Notes: generated from the sequence alone by a model not told the origin. Positions 38,729 to 50,270 are shown, counted from the first letter of the stretch. The stretch is 64,000 nt of DNA from Staphylococcus schleiferi (GCF_900458895.1 NZ_LR962863.1:2418001-2482000); one strand, 5' to 3'. Translations and numbers: made by a program.

Positions 38729-40462
38729 CTACAATCTCCAACCTTCTGATTGTGTCTTGATTTCGATGAAGTTCTGATAAGTTCCTGCTTGATTCACAAG
38801 TGTTTCGTGATCACCTTTTTGAATGATTTTTCCTTCGTTTAATACGATGATTTCATTGGCATTTTTAATTGTTCCAATTTTATGTGCGATTGTGATAACT
38901 GTTTTGCCTTTGCTTAATTCATCAATGGCACTTTGTATGAGATGTTCATTTTCTGGATCAATACTCGCAGTTGCTTCATCTAGAATGATGATAGGTGCAT
39001 CTTTTAATATTGCCCTTGCGATAGAGATACGTTGTTTTTCTCCACCAGATAAATTATTCCCTTTCTCATTGACCATTGTTTGATAGCAATCCGGTAGTGA
39101 CATGATAAAGTCATGACAGCATGCTTGTTTCGCAGCTGCGATAACTTCTTCTTTAGTTGCATCTGGCTTACAGTATAAAATGTTATTTTCGATTGTATCA
39201 TTAAATAAGTAGACCTTTTGAAAAACCGCACTAATATGCGACATCAGCGTACTAAGTGTCATATCTCGGATATCGACGCCACCTAATCGAATCGTACCTT
39301 CGTCTACATCATAAAATCTTAACAATAAATGACATAGCGTAGACTTACCGCTTCCTGATGGTCCAATGATCGCTGTAGATGTTTGCGTTCCTACTTTAAA
39401 GTTCACATCATTAATCACGCGATGCTCACCATAAGAGAAGCTGACATGATCAAATTCAATATCAAAGTTATCGATTTCAATATCTCTTCCTGTTTCATCT
39501 AATATAGGTGCTTTCTTAATTTCTTCAATATCATTTAATGTCATATCAATCATCTCTAATACGTGTGCTGCACTGTTTACATTCTCCACACTTTCAAATA
39601 TCACAAATGAAAATATTGAAATCATAATGAGCGTTGGTAAATCCATGCTTTGATTGATATATAATAAGCATGCCATTAAGACAATAACGATAGAGACTAT
39701 CTTTAAGCTCAATAAATGTAATAAATTAAAAGGTATATATTGTAATTCAATTTTTGTATTCACGCGTTGACTTTCATCTACTGCTTTGTTAAAACTTTGA
39801 AGACTTGTATTTTCTTTTGAGAATGATTTAATTACTTGAATACCTCGAACAACTTCTAGCACTTTCTCAACAAGTTGATTTTGAACATGATGATAATGAG
39901 GCGCGTTTTGATGACTTTTCTTTTCTAATAAATGAATGCAAAGTAGAGATAGAACTACACCCACGAGTGCTAATAGTGACACTTCCCAAGACACAACTAA
40001 AAGCGACAAAATTAATACAATAATTAATATATAGCCGTTTACGACAATATCGATCATCTTCATTGCATAATTTTCTAAGAATGTTAAATCTGTTGTAACA
40101 ACTGTTGCAAGTTCATTTGTTTGATGGTCTTCAAAATACCCTAGTCTTACGTTCTTAAGTTTATCACCAATATTTAAACGTTCTTTAGCACTCATTTCAT
40201 AGGCAATACTTTCTTGAAGTCTATTCTTTAAATAAGCTGTCACAAATCTTGCTAATACTAATAAAATCATGATGCCTAACACACTCATAATTTCATACAT
40301 TTCAATTTGTTTATGAGATAGCACACGGTTAAACACTTGGGCAGCTAAGAAGATTGGTAAGGCGATAAAAATAGAATTAATAAATGACATTACAAATCCT
40401 AAAATCATTCTTGATCTATAAGGTGTCGCCCACTTTAAAATCTTAAATGTAATCTGAAACAT
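38729..40462 (-). CDS. ABC half-transporter, YbtQ/YbtP-like
   Basis: 577 residues: exporter-fold membrane domain (six helices, about 1-310) fused to an ATPase domain. Walker A GPSGSGKST (about 370), signature LSGGEKQR, Walker B IIILDEATASID, H-loop IAH. Proteins of this form in siderophore loci (YbtP, YbtQ, IrtAB) act as importers despite the exporter fold, as heterodimers; the neighbour at 40497 is the likely partner. Intact; TTAATCC-proximal GGAGGATTAAC ribosome site. Confidence 0.85.
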   Translation of the reverse strand: MFQITFKILKWATPYRSRMILGFVMSFINSIFIALPIFLAAQVFNRVLSHKQIEMYEIMSVLGIMILLVLARFVTAYLKNRLQESIAYEMSAKERLNIGDKLKNVRLGYFEDHQTNELATVVTTDLTFLENYAMKMIDIVVNGYILIIVLILSLLVVSWEVSLLALVGVVLSLLCIHLLEKKSHQNAPHYHHVQNQLVEKVLEVVRGIQVIKSFSKENTSLQSFNKAVDESQRVNTKIELQYIPFNLLHLLSLKIVSIVIVLMACLLYINQSMDLPTLIMISIFSFVIFESVENVNSAAHVLEMIDMTLNDIEEIKKAPILDETGRDIEIDNFDIEFDHVSFSYGEHRVINDVNFKVGTQTSTAIIGPSGSGKSTLCHLLLRFYDVDEGTIRLGGVDIRDMTLSTLMSHISAVFQKVYLFNDTIENNILYCKPDATKEEVIAAAKQACCHDFIMSLPDCYQTMVNEKGNNLSGGEKQRISIARAILKDAPIIILDEATASIDPENEHLIQSAIDELSKGKTVITIAHKIGTIKNANEIIVLNEGKIIQKGDHETLVNQAGTYQNFIEIKTQSEGWRL

Positions 40463-40496
40463 GTTAATCCTCCTTTATATTTGAATGTATTACAAA

Positions 40497-42251
40497 TTAA
40501 GAAGAGACCCCCCAATCTTTCGCACCGATGTGCATATCCCACATGCATTTATAGTGACCATTCATATTCAATAATCTTGCATGGTCACCTTTTTCAAGAA
40601 TTTGTTGATGACCTAACACAATAATTTGATCTGCTTGTTTAATGGTAGATAATCGATGGGCAATAACAATGAGCGTCTTATTTTGAGTTAAAGCATTTAA
40701 TGCAGCTTGAATTTTTTGTTCATTATCTGGGTCGACATAAGCTGTCGCTTCATCTAATACAATAATCGGTGCATCTTTCAAGATCATTCTCGCTATTGTG
40801 ACACGTTGTTTTTCACCGCCCGATAATTTATCACCAACTGAACCTACATTCGTATCATAGCCCTCTGGCATTTTCGTAATAAATTCATGACATTGCGCTA
40901 ATTTAGCCGCTTCTTCAACCGCTTCATCTGATGCTTCCGGATTACCTAATTTAATATTTTCTTTAAACGTAAGATTTAATAAGAAGTTATCTTGCCCGAC
41001 AAAACCAACTAATTCGTTCAGTTTCTTAGGTTCAATATCTTTAATATTTACGCCACCGATATCAATTTCACCGGACGTTACATCCCAGAATCTTGATAGT
41101 AATTTCGCAATCGTAGACTTACCACTACCAGATGCACCAACAATTGCTGTAAAAGTCTTCTCTGGAATAACAAACGACAAATGATTAAATACTAAGTTAT
41201 CTTTGTCATTTGAATAAGAGAACCCAACATCATTAAATGTGATTTGATGATTTTTAGGGTCTTTAAATGATTTCGAGACTTCAAGTTCTTCTAAATTCAA
41301 TACTTGGCGTACTTCTGTAATCGCATATTGGATTGATTTTAATTGATTAACATAATTCGTAAAGTTCTTGATTGGTGCGACAACACCTAAAGACAGTACT
41401 AAGCAAATAAAAAATTCTGCATAGTTCAACTGGTCAATTGAAATCAAATACATACCTAGTGGTAGCACACCTAGAAAAGTCGAAGGAAGAATACTTGCAC
41501 CTAAGTTCATATAGCCCCATGTACTTTTAAACCAATTTAAAGTATGTATCTTATACGCACTAACAGCATCTTTATATTTTTTATAAGAATTTTGAGATTG
41601 ATTAAATGTTTTAATAACTTCTATACCTTCAATGTATTCAACAATTGAGCTATTCATGTAATTATTCGATGCCATTTGTTCTTCGTATGTCTCATTAAAT
41701 CCAGACATTAATTTTTTAAAAGCAAAAAATGCAATCGGCACCGTAATCAACATGGCACAAGCCATACGCCAATCGATAATAACGATATAAACAAATATAG
41801 AAATAGACAGTAATAAATTACCTACTACTTCTGGAATAATATGCGCTAACGGTAATTCAATCGTTTCTACTTTATCGACAAATATACTTTTAAGTTCACC
41901 AATTTTTTTAGATTCTACAACACCTAAAGGTAAACGCATTAATTTATGTGCCAATTGCTTTCTAATATTAGATAAAATATCATAAGCCGTCACATGCGAT
42001 AACATCGTCGAACTTCCGAAACAAATAACCTGTATCACATAAGCACCAACTGCGATACTTATATAATAAATAACTTGATTCATCTCTGTATTTCCATCAA
42101 TCATTAATAGTATGATTTTATATACCGTCCAATAAGGCACTAATCCTGAAAACACACTAATAATAGACAATACAATAGATAAAACAATCTTCCATTTAGC
42201 ATCTTGTCCAAATACGAGTAATGATTTTATCCAATGTTCATCGGTGTTCAT
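40497..42251 (-). CDS. ABC half-transporter, partner subunit
   Basis: 584 residues with the same layout: membrane domain to about 320, Walker A GASGSGKST, signature LSGGEKQR, Walker B IIVLDEATAYVD, H-loop IAHRLST. Both members of the pair keep complete ATPase motifs. Located 34 bases upstream of its partner and 29 bases downstream of the ECF ATPase gene. Likely heterodimeric metal-siderophore transporter. Confidence 0.85.
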   Translation of the reverse strand: MNTDEHWIKSLLVFGQDAKWKIVLSIVLSIISVFSGLVPYWTVYKIILLMIDGNTEMNQVIYYISIAVGAYVIQVICFGSSTMLSHVTAYDILSNIRKQLAHKLMRLPLGVVESKKIGELKSIFVDKVETIELPLAHIIPEVVGNLLLSISIFVYIVIIDWRMACAMLITVPIAFFAFKKLMSGFNETYEEQMASNNYMNSSIVEYIEGIEVIKTFNQSQNSYKKYKDAVSAYKIHTLNWFKSTWGYMNLGASILPSTFLGVLPLGMYLISIDQLNYAEFFICLVLSLGVVAPIKNFTNYVNQLKSIQYAITEVRQVLNLEELEVSKSFKDPKNHQITFNDVGFSYSNDKDNLVFNHLSFVIPEKTFTAIVGASGSGKSTIAKLLSRFWDVTSGEIDIGGVNIKDIEPKKLNELVGFVGQDNFLLNLTFKENIKLGNPEASDEAVEEAAKLAQCHEFITKMPEGYDTNVGSVGDKLSGGEKQRVTIARMILKDAPIIVLDEATAYVDPDNEQKIQAALNALTQNKTLIVIAHRLSTIKQADQIIVLGHQQILEKGDHARLLNMNGHYKCMWDMHIGAKDWGVSS

Positions 42252-42280
42252 ACTTTACTGACTCCTCTCATTGATGCGAA

Positions 42281-43735
42281 TTATACATCGAAATAATGAT
42301 TCAATTGATCGATGCCTTGATGATTCAATGCGAACTGATTAATAAGACGACCATCTCCAAAATGTAAGACATATGTACAAATCTCTAATATCAATGATTT
42401 ATCATGTGTAATGATAAAGATTTGCTTTCCTTTGTCATGGATGTCGTTAATTATTTTCGCGACTTTTTTCATATGATATAAATCCAGCCCTGAAGTAGGT
42501 TCATCAAATATAATGATTTCCTTAGCACTCAATATTGCCGTAGCAATGGCCATTCTTTGTTTTTCTCCACCAGAAAGTGACAATGGATGTTCATGCTTTT
42601 TATCTAACAAATTCATACTTGCTAACATGTCATCAACTTGTGTATCTGTTACTTGCACATTTAAAAGCTGTAATTCTTGTTCTAAGCTTTCCGTAAATAA
42701 TTGTGTGTTTACATCTTGGAAAACCATATAGCTCTGCTTTAATAATTGTTTCTGTTTGAGTCGCTTCTCGTCATATGTCACATGTCCTTGAAAATCCTTC
42801 AGCAAACCACATAAACATTTAGCAAAGGTCGATTTACCACTTCCGTTATCGCCGATAATCGCGACTACTTCACCTTTTGGTATGGCTATTTCATTCACAT
42901 CTAATTGTTTCTCTTTATTAAATTTGTCATAAGTATAAGTAAAATTATGCATTTCCATGACACGATCACCAAACTGTGGCTCATGTTGTAATCGTTCCTC
43001 TTGCCCGTATCGAATACCCATGTTTTCAAGTTCATCACAATCTAGTGATTTAAATGAATCTATAGAAAAATGGGCATGTAACGAGCCATGTTCCATATAA
43101 TAGACGCTATCTGTCTCATCCATAATATAATCCAAACGATGTTCTATCAGCACGACCGTTTTACCGCGTTCTTTTAAATAAGAAATCATTTCTTTTAATT
43201 TCTTAATGCTATACATATCTAAATTTGAAGATGGCTCATCTAATACGACAACATCTGGATTAGTAATAAGCACTGTCGCACATGCAATGATTTGTTTTTC
43301 GCCACCTGATAACTCAAATATGTTACGATCTAATAAATGCTCAATTTTGAACTGGTTCATAATTGTTTTTATCTTTTCAATGATGACCGTTTTATCAATA
43401 CCTTGATTTTCTAAATTAAACGCAAGCTCACTTGTCGTATCAACGTTATAAAATTGCGTCTTCGGATTTTGAAATACACTACCAACCATTTGTGATAATT
43501 GATACATCTCAATTTCCGATATATTGCATCCATCCAAGTATACATGCCCACTCATATAACCAGGTTGAACTTTAGGAATTAAGCCGTTTATCAATTTAGC
43601 AACGGTAGACTTCCCGCTACCTGATTTACCACAGAACACGACTAATTCACCTTGTTTAATTTGAAGCGAGACATTTTGAATAGCTGGTTCTTCTGAAGAA
43701 GCATAGTTGAAAGTTACATTATCAAATTTAATCAT
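42281..43735 (-). CDS. ECF transporter ATPase, two fused ATP-binding domains
   Basis: 484 residues containing two complete ABC ATPase domains. First: Walker A CGKSGSGKST, signature LSGGEKQI, Walker B VVVLDEPSSNLD. Second (from about 260): GDNGSGKST, LSGGEKQR, IIIFDEPTSGLD. Fused EcfA-EcfA' energisers power substrate-binding (S) membrane proteins for vitamins or metals. Overlaps the EcfT gene by eight bases. Confidence 0.9.
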   Translation of the reverse strand: MIKFDNVTFNYASSEEPAIQNVSLQIKQGELVVFCGKSGSGKSTVAKLINGLIPKVQPGYMSGHVYLDGCNISEIEMYQLSQMVGSVFQNPKTQFYNVDTTSELAFNLENQGIDKTVIIEKIKTIMNQFKIEHLLDRNIFELSGGEKQIIACATVLITNPDVVVLDEPSSNLDMYSIKKLKEMISYLKERGKTVVLIEHRLDYIMDETDSVYYMEHGSLHAHFSIDSFKSLDCDELENMGIRYGQEERLQHEPQFGDRVMEMHNFTYTYDKFNKEKQLDVNEIAIPKGEVVAIIGDNGSGKSTFAKCLCGLLKDFQGHVTYDEKRLKQKQLLKQSYMVFQDVNTQLFTESLEQELQLLNVQVTDTQVDDMLASMNLLDKKHEHPLSLSGGEKQRMAIATAILSAKEIIIFDEPTSGLDLYHMKKVAKIINDIHDKGKQIFIITHDKSLILEICTYVLHFGDGRLINQFALNHQGIDQLNHYFDV

Positions 43736-44459
43736 TAAACAACTTCTCCTTAAAATAAATAATCCATAATATCACCATGATAATGATTAACAATATATCA
43801 AGTAGTTTAAACTTCACGACGAATACATTCGTCCGTTTAAATGGAGAATCAATTCCTCTTGTCATCGCTGTAAAAGAAAGATCATTTCCTATTTGAACAA
43901 CGGATATAATAAGCGGAATCATTCTATACTCGATTATTTTAAAAAAATGATTCGAAAAGTTAATACCTCTCATTTTCATGGCATAATTAATATTCCGATA
44001 TTCCTCAGCAATCGTCGGGAAAAATCTAAAAATCACGGATATTGGAATGATAATATTTCTAGGTAATTTCATTTTTTCCATAGTTGCTATAAATTCACTT
44101 ACTTTTGTAGAGAATAAAGTGTAGTAACCAACGATAAAACCAGGAAACATATTCATAAATATTCCAACAAATGCAAGAAGAATAAATTTAATCATGCCTT
44201 CTGTATGAGGAATAACCCAATATTGAATGCCTATCAACACCAAAAAAGTAACCGCACATTTAATAAATAAACTGATCTTATGAATAGATAATAATAATGC
44301 GAGTGAAAACAACGTTAAACATACTCTTAAAATACTTTGCGAACTACCACTTGATATTAAAATCGTACTTATCGTGATCGTTAAAGCGATCTTAGTTCTA
44401 GGGTCTAATTTTGCGACAATGTTCCTATGATCTTTCAATGAACCAACAACCGTCTTCAA
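43728..44459 (-). CDS. ECF transporter transmembrane coupling protein EcfT
   Basis: 243 residues, about six helices. N-terminal KLDPRTKIALT is typical of EcfT/CbiQ. The two cytoplasmic coupling motifs with the X-Arg-Gly signature are present (AMKMRGINF and AMTRGIDSPF). Start overlaps the S-component stop by four bases (ATGA). Confidence 0.9.
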   Translation of the reverse strand: MKTVVGSLKDHRNIVAKLDPRTKIALTITISTILISSGSSQSILRVCLTLFSLALLLSIHKISLFIKCAVTFLVLIGIQYWVIPHTEGMIKFILLAFVGIFMNMFPGFIVGYYTLFSTKVSEFIATMEKMKLPRNIIIPISVIFRFFPTIAEEYRNINYAMKMRGINFSNHFFKIIEYRMIPLIISVVQIGNDLSFTAMTRGIDSPFKRTNVFVVKFKLLDILLIIIMVILWIIYFKEKLFND

Positions 44460-45034
44460 ACAAGTCCCGCCTTTTTAAAATGTTTACTAAACATTTTCTT
44501 ACCTAACCATGCACCAACAAGACCACCAAGCATTGTCAAAATAAACATCACAGGTAATGTCCATAAAGGTGTAATAAATTCCAAAACATTTACGTAATCT
44601 TGACCATAAGACTTCCCGACCTCTTTAAAGTATTGATCTCTTGCAATAAACATTCTTACGACAAATCCCATCATCCAAAACGAGAAAATAGCATAGCCCC
44701 ACGCAATTGATTTCCACTCTTTATATCCACCAGATTTCATAATGAAGTCACCAATCAAACCGAAGATAATGCCAAACGGAATCATAATTAAGCCACTGCC
44801 CATCACTGTAAAAGCAACACCTAAAATCGTTCCAGTCAATGTCACCATACCAAATTTATCTATCTTCATAACATATAAAATAAACGGAATACCGCATACA
44901 ATCGGACAAATGAACCCTAGAAACGGTATTAAAAATGGTATGTAACCAATCATAAAAGTAACAAAGGACACTACTAAATAAATCGCTGTAAAAATACCTA
45001 CTGTAATTAAGTCTTTAACTGATAATTTATTCAT
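44456..45034 (-). CDS. ECF transporter S component, MptD/Trep_Strep type
   Basis: 192 residues with five or six helices. Starts LSVKDLITVGIFTAIYLVVSF and contains LTGTILGVAFTVMGSGLIMIPFG and a Gly-rich GGLVGAWLGKKM near the end, as in the Trep_Strep putative S components. This type accompanies siderophore-like clusters in streptococci (from memory, equibactin locus). Substrate not determinable. Confidence 0.82.
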   Translation of the reverse strand: MNKLSVKDLITVGIFTAIYLVVSFVTFMIGYIPFLIPFLGFICPIVCGIPFILYVMKIDKFGMVTLTGTILGVAFTVMGSGLIMIPFGIIFGLIGDFIMKSGGYKEWKSIAWGYAIFSFWMMGFVVRMFIARDQYFKEVGKSYGQDYVNVLEFITPLWTLPVMFILTMLGGLVGAWLGKKMFSKHFKKAGLV

Positions 45035-45060
45035 AATCTAACTCCCCGTCTGTTAAAATT

Positions 45061-46103
45061 TTATATTAATAATTTTGCAACATATGACGCATACTCTTTA
45101 TCGTCAACACAATTATAATGATTACCAGGTATAGGTATTTCAGTGAAATCACCTATACAACAATTTTGCCAAAATTCATTACTATCTTGTGCTGGTAACA
45201 AATCAGAACCATCTTCTTGTGCTTTCAAATAAGTTACATCACCTATATATGTAGTAGGTGTCATATGTGCCCCTTCCCAACTTGCCATTTGTGTTTTATA
45301 TGAAGAAATTAAGAAATCTGTGTTGACTGTATTATCACCATCCTTTTTAGAATCAATAACTTCAGTATATTTTTCAAATCGTTCATTAAAAGATTTGTAT
45401 TTAAAAAATTGTTCTAACTCTATTTTTAATTCATCTTCTTCACCGTACTGTTTGATAATGAAATTCAATAAATCGTATTCTGCATCAGTTTCAATATTAG
45501 AATACATGGCTCTAATACTATCGTTTAGTTTGTTTTAATCAATGGTTGGTAATACATCTTTAATCGTAATAAAGTGAGTTTGGATAAATGCCATTTCTGA
45601 AACCATATAATCGATTTCTGATAGCGGTGATGGTGAAGTATCAATTAAAGTAACATTGTCAACATCGACATCACTAAGCATGAGCATACTTGCTACTTCC
45701 ATAGCGATTAAACCTCCCGAACAGTAACCCACTAAGTGAACAGATTTATATCCTGATTCTTCGATAAGATCTGCATACTCTTCACTAATTTTCTTAACGA
45801 GTTGATGTTTCTCTATATGACAATATTTTTCTTGGTCTTGAATTGTAATACCTGCAATAGCATCTCGATCGTTAGTTTTTAATTCATCAAGCATTTCTTC
45901 ATAAATTTCACTAACTAATCTATATTAGTTATAGGTCGTTCTCCAAATCGACTTTATCTTCCTGGATAAAGAATACGCAACACATTAAAACCCTTAAAAG
46001 AAAGGGTCCAATTCTTATAAATATTGGACCCACCGCCTGCAAATGGAAATAAAATAATAGATTTATCAAATTCATTATGGTTGTCGATCAAATATTTATT
46101 CAA
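45061..46103 (-). pseudogene. Thioesterase gene of NRPS type, several stops and a frameshift
   Basis: Alpha/beta hydrolase of the NRPS-associated thioesterase family. A TTG at 46103 lies ten bases from AGGAG and begins a frame with SIILFPFAGGGSNIYKNW and VLRILYPGR, then TAA. SRFGERPITNID follows, then TAG and an apparent four-base loss. The next frame gives EEMLDELKTNDRD, the nucleophile motif LVGYCSGGLIAMEVA (Cys in place of Ser) and LIDTSPSP, stops at 45535 (TAA) and resumes in frame to HYNCVDDKEYASYVAKLLI at 45061. At least three stop codons: long dead. It was the first gene after the Fur-box promoter. Confidence 0.85.
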
Positions 46104-46157
46104 TAAAACATCCACTCCTCATGTCATTTGTTATTATTTTTAGAATCTTACATGATT

Positions 46158-46186
46158 ATGATACATTAACTGATAATCATTATCAA
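46158..46186 (-). promoter_or_regulatory. Fur-box promoter of the transport operon
   Basis: Minus-strand promoter TTGATA (46181-46186), 17 bases, TATCAT (46158-46163). The palindrome GATAATCATTATC (46172-46184) overlaps the -35 and spacer, the same 13-mer as before cntK. Iron-dependent repression by Fur is the natural reading. Confidence 0.85.
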
Positions 46187-46299
46187 TGGACATCTATGTA
46201 AAAAAATTCCAAACTATCAGAAATTAATAATTAAATATTTAATTATCATATAATATAAATATACTAATAGATTATATAGATATATCGTTAACCATTATA

Positions 46300-46420
46300 T
46301 ATATATATCATCTAAAATTACATTGGTCACCAGAACAAATCGTTGAACGTTTATTTCAAAATTAAATTTGTTTTAAAACTATTTATAGATTTCCACTTTA
46401 TTTGATATATGTGAATGATT
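46300..46420 (+). pseudogene. IS30-family transposase fragment
   Basis: The plus strand reads HLKLHWSPEQIVERLFQN then stops; WSPEQI is the hallmark of the IS30 DNA-binding region. A shifted frame just after (TIYRF) also fits IS30. Only a short relic remains. Confidence 0.6.
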
Positions 46421-46437
46421 TCACCTAATAAATAGAA

Positions 46438-46674
46438 AAACATACTAAGATTAGCTATGTTGCTATGTCAAAGGGAATAGCTGGTGATAAAGAATTACTT
46501 TGGAGGACAAAAAGAGGAATTAATGTTTTAAAAGAGAAGTTTGGCTTAAATGTGAAAATAATGCCAAACGCTTTATTAGGAAGTGAATTTATGTATCATC
46601 ATCCAGAAAAGTGAGCGACTGATCTGCATGAAGCTTTACTTGATGAAGAAATAAAAGGGATTATGAATTGGTAA
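46438..46674 (+). pseudogene. Relic of an S66 (LD-carboxypeptidase / MccF-like) peptidase
   Basis: The plus strand reads VAMSKGIAGDKELLWRTKRG and VKIMPNALLGSEFMYHHPEK, then TGA, then ATDLHEALLDEEIKGIM and TAA. This is the N-terminal region of the S66 family (MPN.L.G...HPE.RA.DL.EA). MccF members confer immunity to microcin-like peptide antibiotics. No start codon or C-terminal catalytic part remains. Confidence 0.65.
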
Positions 46675-46959
46675 ATGACATACCAGCATATAGAAATTTA
46701 CCAAAATAATAAATGGGAAGATTACATTGAATATCGGCAAAGATATGGATTTATGTCAAGAATATTAAATTGTATTAATTGAATAAATTTCATAAAGGCT
46801 AAATATAATTTATAAGCCTCAGCATAGTGTATTAAATTTATATAATTATGAATAAAACAATATATAGACTCATTAATAAGCTAAGTTGTTAAACATCTAT
46901 ACCAAAAATGTATAATAAAAACTAAAAAAGAAGGAAGCTTAATTTTAGAAGAGATAAAA

Positions 46960-47129
46960 TTCTTATATTCATTCCGCTAAACACATTGGAGAAGAATATT
47001 AATTCATTAGTCTATATATTGGGTCACGGGTACATTAAACCACTATGGTTATTTATGCTCATATTACTGAAAAACAACGCGACCAAGTAGCTGTAAAGTT
47101 CCCAAATTATACCAATTTTCAAGCCTAAC
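46960..47129 (+). pseudogene. C-terminal relic of a tyrosine integrase
   Basis: Plus-strand fragments LEKNINSLVYILGHGYIK, and after one missing A, TTMVIYAHITEKQRDQVAVKF and NYTNF then stop. This is the box II region of phage/SaPI integrases (LGH..I.TTM..YAH, with the nucleophile Tyr). It points toward guaA and ends about 76 bases from the guaA stop codon, where islands of the SaPIbov type integrate. Upstream part is missing. Confidence 0.75.
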
Positions 47130-47149
47130 ACATTAAAAGTACAAACAAA

Positions 47150-47188
47150 AAGGCTAGAAACCGTGTAACAACGGTGATTCTAGCCTTT
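47150..47188 (-). terminator. guaA terminator
   Basis: AGGCTAGAAaCCGT pairs with ACGGtgaTTCTAGCCT; on the minus strand it is followed by TTTTTGTTTG. Ends the xpt-pbuX-guaB-guaA transcript. Confidence 0.85.
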
Positions 47189-47204
47189 CATTCACACTAT
47201 TTAA

Positions 47205-48746
47205 TTATTCCCACTCAATCGTACTTGGTGGTTTTGATGTGATGTCGTAAACAACGCGGTTAACGTGATCGACTTCATTTACGATACGTGTTGAGATTTT
47301 TTGTAAGACTTCCCAATCGATGCGTGCAAAGTCACTTGTCATCCCATCAATAGATGTGACTGCGCGGATACCGACTGTATAATCATACGTGCGGTAGTCT
47401 CCCATGACACCGACCGAGCGAATATCTGGTAATACTGTAAAGTATTGCCAGATTTCACGTTCTAGACCTTCTTGGCGAATCACTTCACGTAAAATCGCGT
47501 CTGATTCACGCACGATTTCTAATTTGTCTTCAGTAATTTCACCAAGTACACGGATACCTAATCCTGGGCCTGGGAATGGTTGTCTCCATACTAAATGTTC
47601 TGGAATACCTAACTCAATTCCTAGAGCACGCACTTCATCTTTAAATAATGTATTAATCGGTTCAATTAATTCGAATTCCATGTCTTCTGGTAAACCACCT
47701 ACATTGTGGTGAGATTTAATTGTTTGTGCTGTTTTTGTACCAGACTCAATAACATCCGTATAAAGTGTCCCTTGTGCTAAGAAATCGACACCTTCTAATT
47801 TTGACGCCTCATCATCAAAAACATAAACAAATTCATTACCAATGATTTTACGTTTTTTCTCTGGATCAGAAACACCCGCGAGTTTCGACATGAATCGGTC
47901 TTTAGCATTCACACGAATGATGTTCATGTTAAAGCCTTCACCGAATTGTTCCATTACCATGTCTCCTTCACCTTTACGTAAAAGTCCATGGTCAACAAAG
48001 ATACATGTTAGTTGATCACCAATCGCTTTGTGTAATAATACCGCAACAACAGATGAATCAACACCGCCACTCATCGCACATAAAACTTTGCGATCTCCTA
48101 CTTTGTCACGGATTTTTTGGACTTCAATATCAATGAAGTTTTCCATTGTCCACTCACCTGTACATCCACATACACGGCGAATAAAGTTGCGTAGTAAGTC
48201 ATTACCAAATTCTGTATGACGTACTTCTGGATGGAATTGTACACCATAAATACGACGTTTTTTATCTTCAATCGCTGCATATTGTGTACTTGGACTGTCC
48301 GCAATCACTTCAAAACCTTCTGGGATTTCAATCACTTTATCAGAGTGACTCATCCAAACAGTTTGCTCCTCAGGTAAGCCAAAGAACAACTCGTCAGATT
48401 TTGCATTGATAATTGCTTTACCATATTCACGTTCATTGGCACGTTCAACTTTACCACCGAGTAATTTCGTTGTCAGTTGCATTCCATAACAAATACCTAA
48501 AACAGGTACACCTAAGTTATAGATTTCAGGATCAATCGTAAAAGCATCTTCAGCATAAACTGAGTTAGGACCCCCTGATAAAATAATACCTTTAGGGTTC
48601 ATTTTTTTGATTTCTTCAATTGGCATTTCGTGATCATGTAATTCACTATAAACGCCCATTTCACGAATACGACGTGTGATTAATTGGTTGTATTGACTTC
48701 CAAAATCGAGGACAAGAATGAGCTCTTGTTCTTTTGCCATTTCCAT
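47205..48746 (-). CDS. guaA: GMP synthase (glutamine-hydrolysing)
   Basis: Amidates XMP to GMP. 513 residues. Class I glutamine amidotransferase domain with catalytic Cys in GICYGMQL and His/Glu in VQFHPEV; ATP-pyrophosphatase domain with P-loop SGGVDSS near 230; C-terminal dimerisation domain ending [17 protein letters not shown] ten bases before ATG 48746. Last gene of the purine operon. Its 3' end (47205-47280) is a known attachment site for SaPI-like islands, and an integrase relic lies just beyond it; the coding sequence itself is intact. Confidence 0.98.
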   Translation of the reverse strand: MEMAKEQELILVLDFGSQYNQLITRRIREMGVYSELHDHEMPIEEIKKMNPKGIILSGGPNSVYAEDAFTIDPEIYNLGVPVLGICYGMQLTTKLLGGKVERANEREYGKAIINAKSDELFFGLPEEQTVWMSHSDKVIEIPEGFEVIADSPSTQYAAIEDKKRRIYGVQFHPEVRHTEFGNDLLRNFIRRVCGCTGEWTMENFIDIEVQKIRDKVGDRKVLCAMSGGVDSSVVAVLLHKAIGDQLTCIFVDHGLLRKGEGDMVMEQFGEGFNMNIIRVNAKDRFMSKLAGVSDPEKKRKIIGNEFVYVFDDEASKLEGVDFLAQGTLYTDVIESGTKTAQTIKSHHNVGGLPEDMEFELIEPINTLFKDEVRALGIELGIPEHLVWRQPFPGPGLGIRVLGEITEDKLEIVRESDAILREVIRQEGLEREIWQYFTVLPDIRSVGVMGDYRTYDYTVGIRAVTSIDGMTSDFARIDWEVLQKISTRIVNEVDHVNRVVYDITSKPPSTIEWE

Positions 48747-48768
48747 ACTATTTGTACTCCTTTACCAA

Positions 48769-50253
<1,485 letters not shown>

Positions 50254-50270
50254 TCAAATTATTACTTATA

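Larger units (their letters stand above)
46187..47147. other. Decayed island end
   Basis: Apart from the IS30, S66 and integrase relics listed, this kilobase has no intact gene. A 35-residue ORF with no family match is at 46675-46782. Base composition is very AT-rich. Confidence 0.6.

Noticed and set aside
46675-46782. 35-residue plus-strand ORF (MTYQHIEIYQ...)
   Set aside because: No ribosome site, follows the S66 relic, no recognisable family; probably debris.
47205-47280. Second copy of the guaA 3' core as an attachment repeat
   Set aside because: I looked for the same sequence around 29.8 kb and elsewhere in the island and did not find one, so no att pair is claimed.
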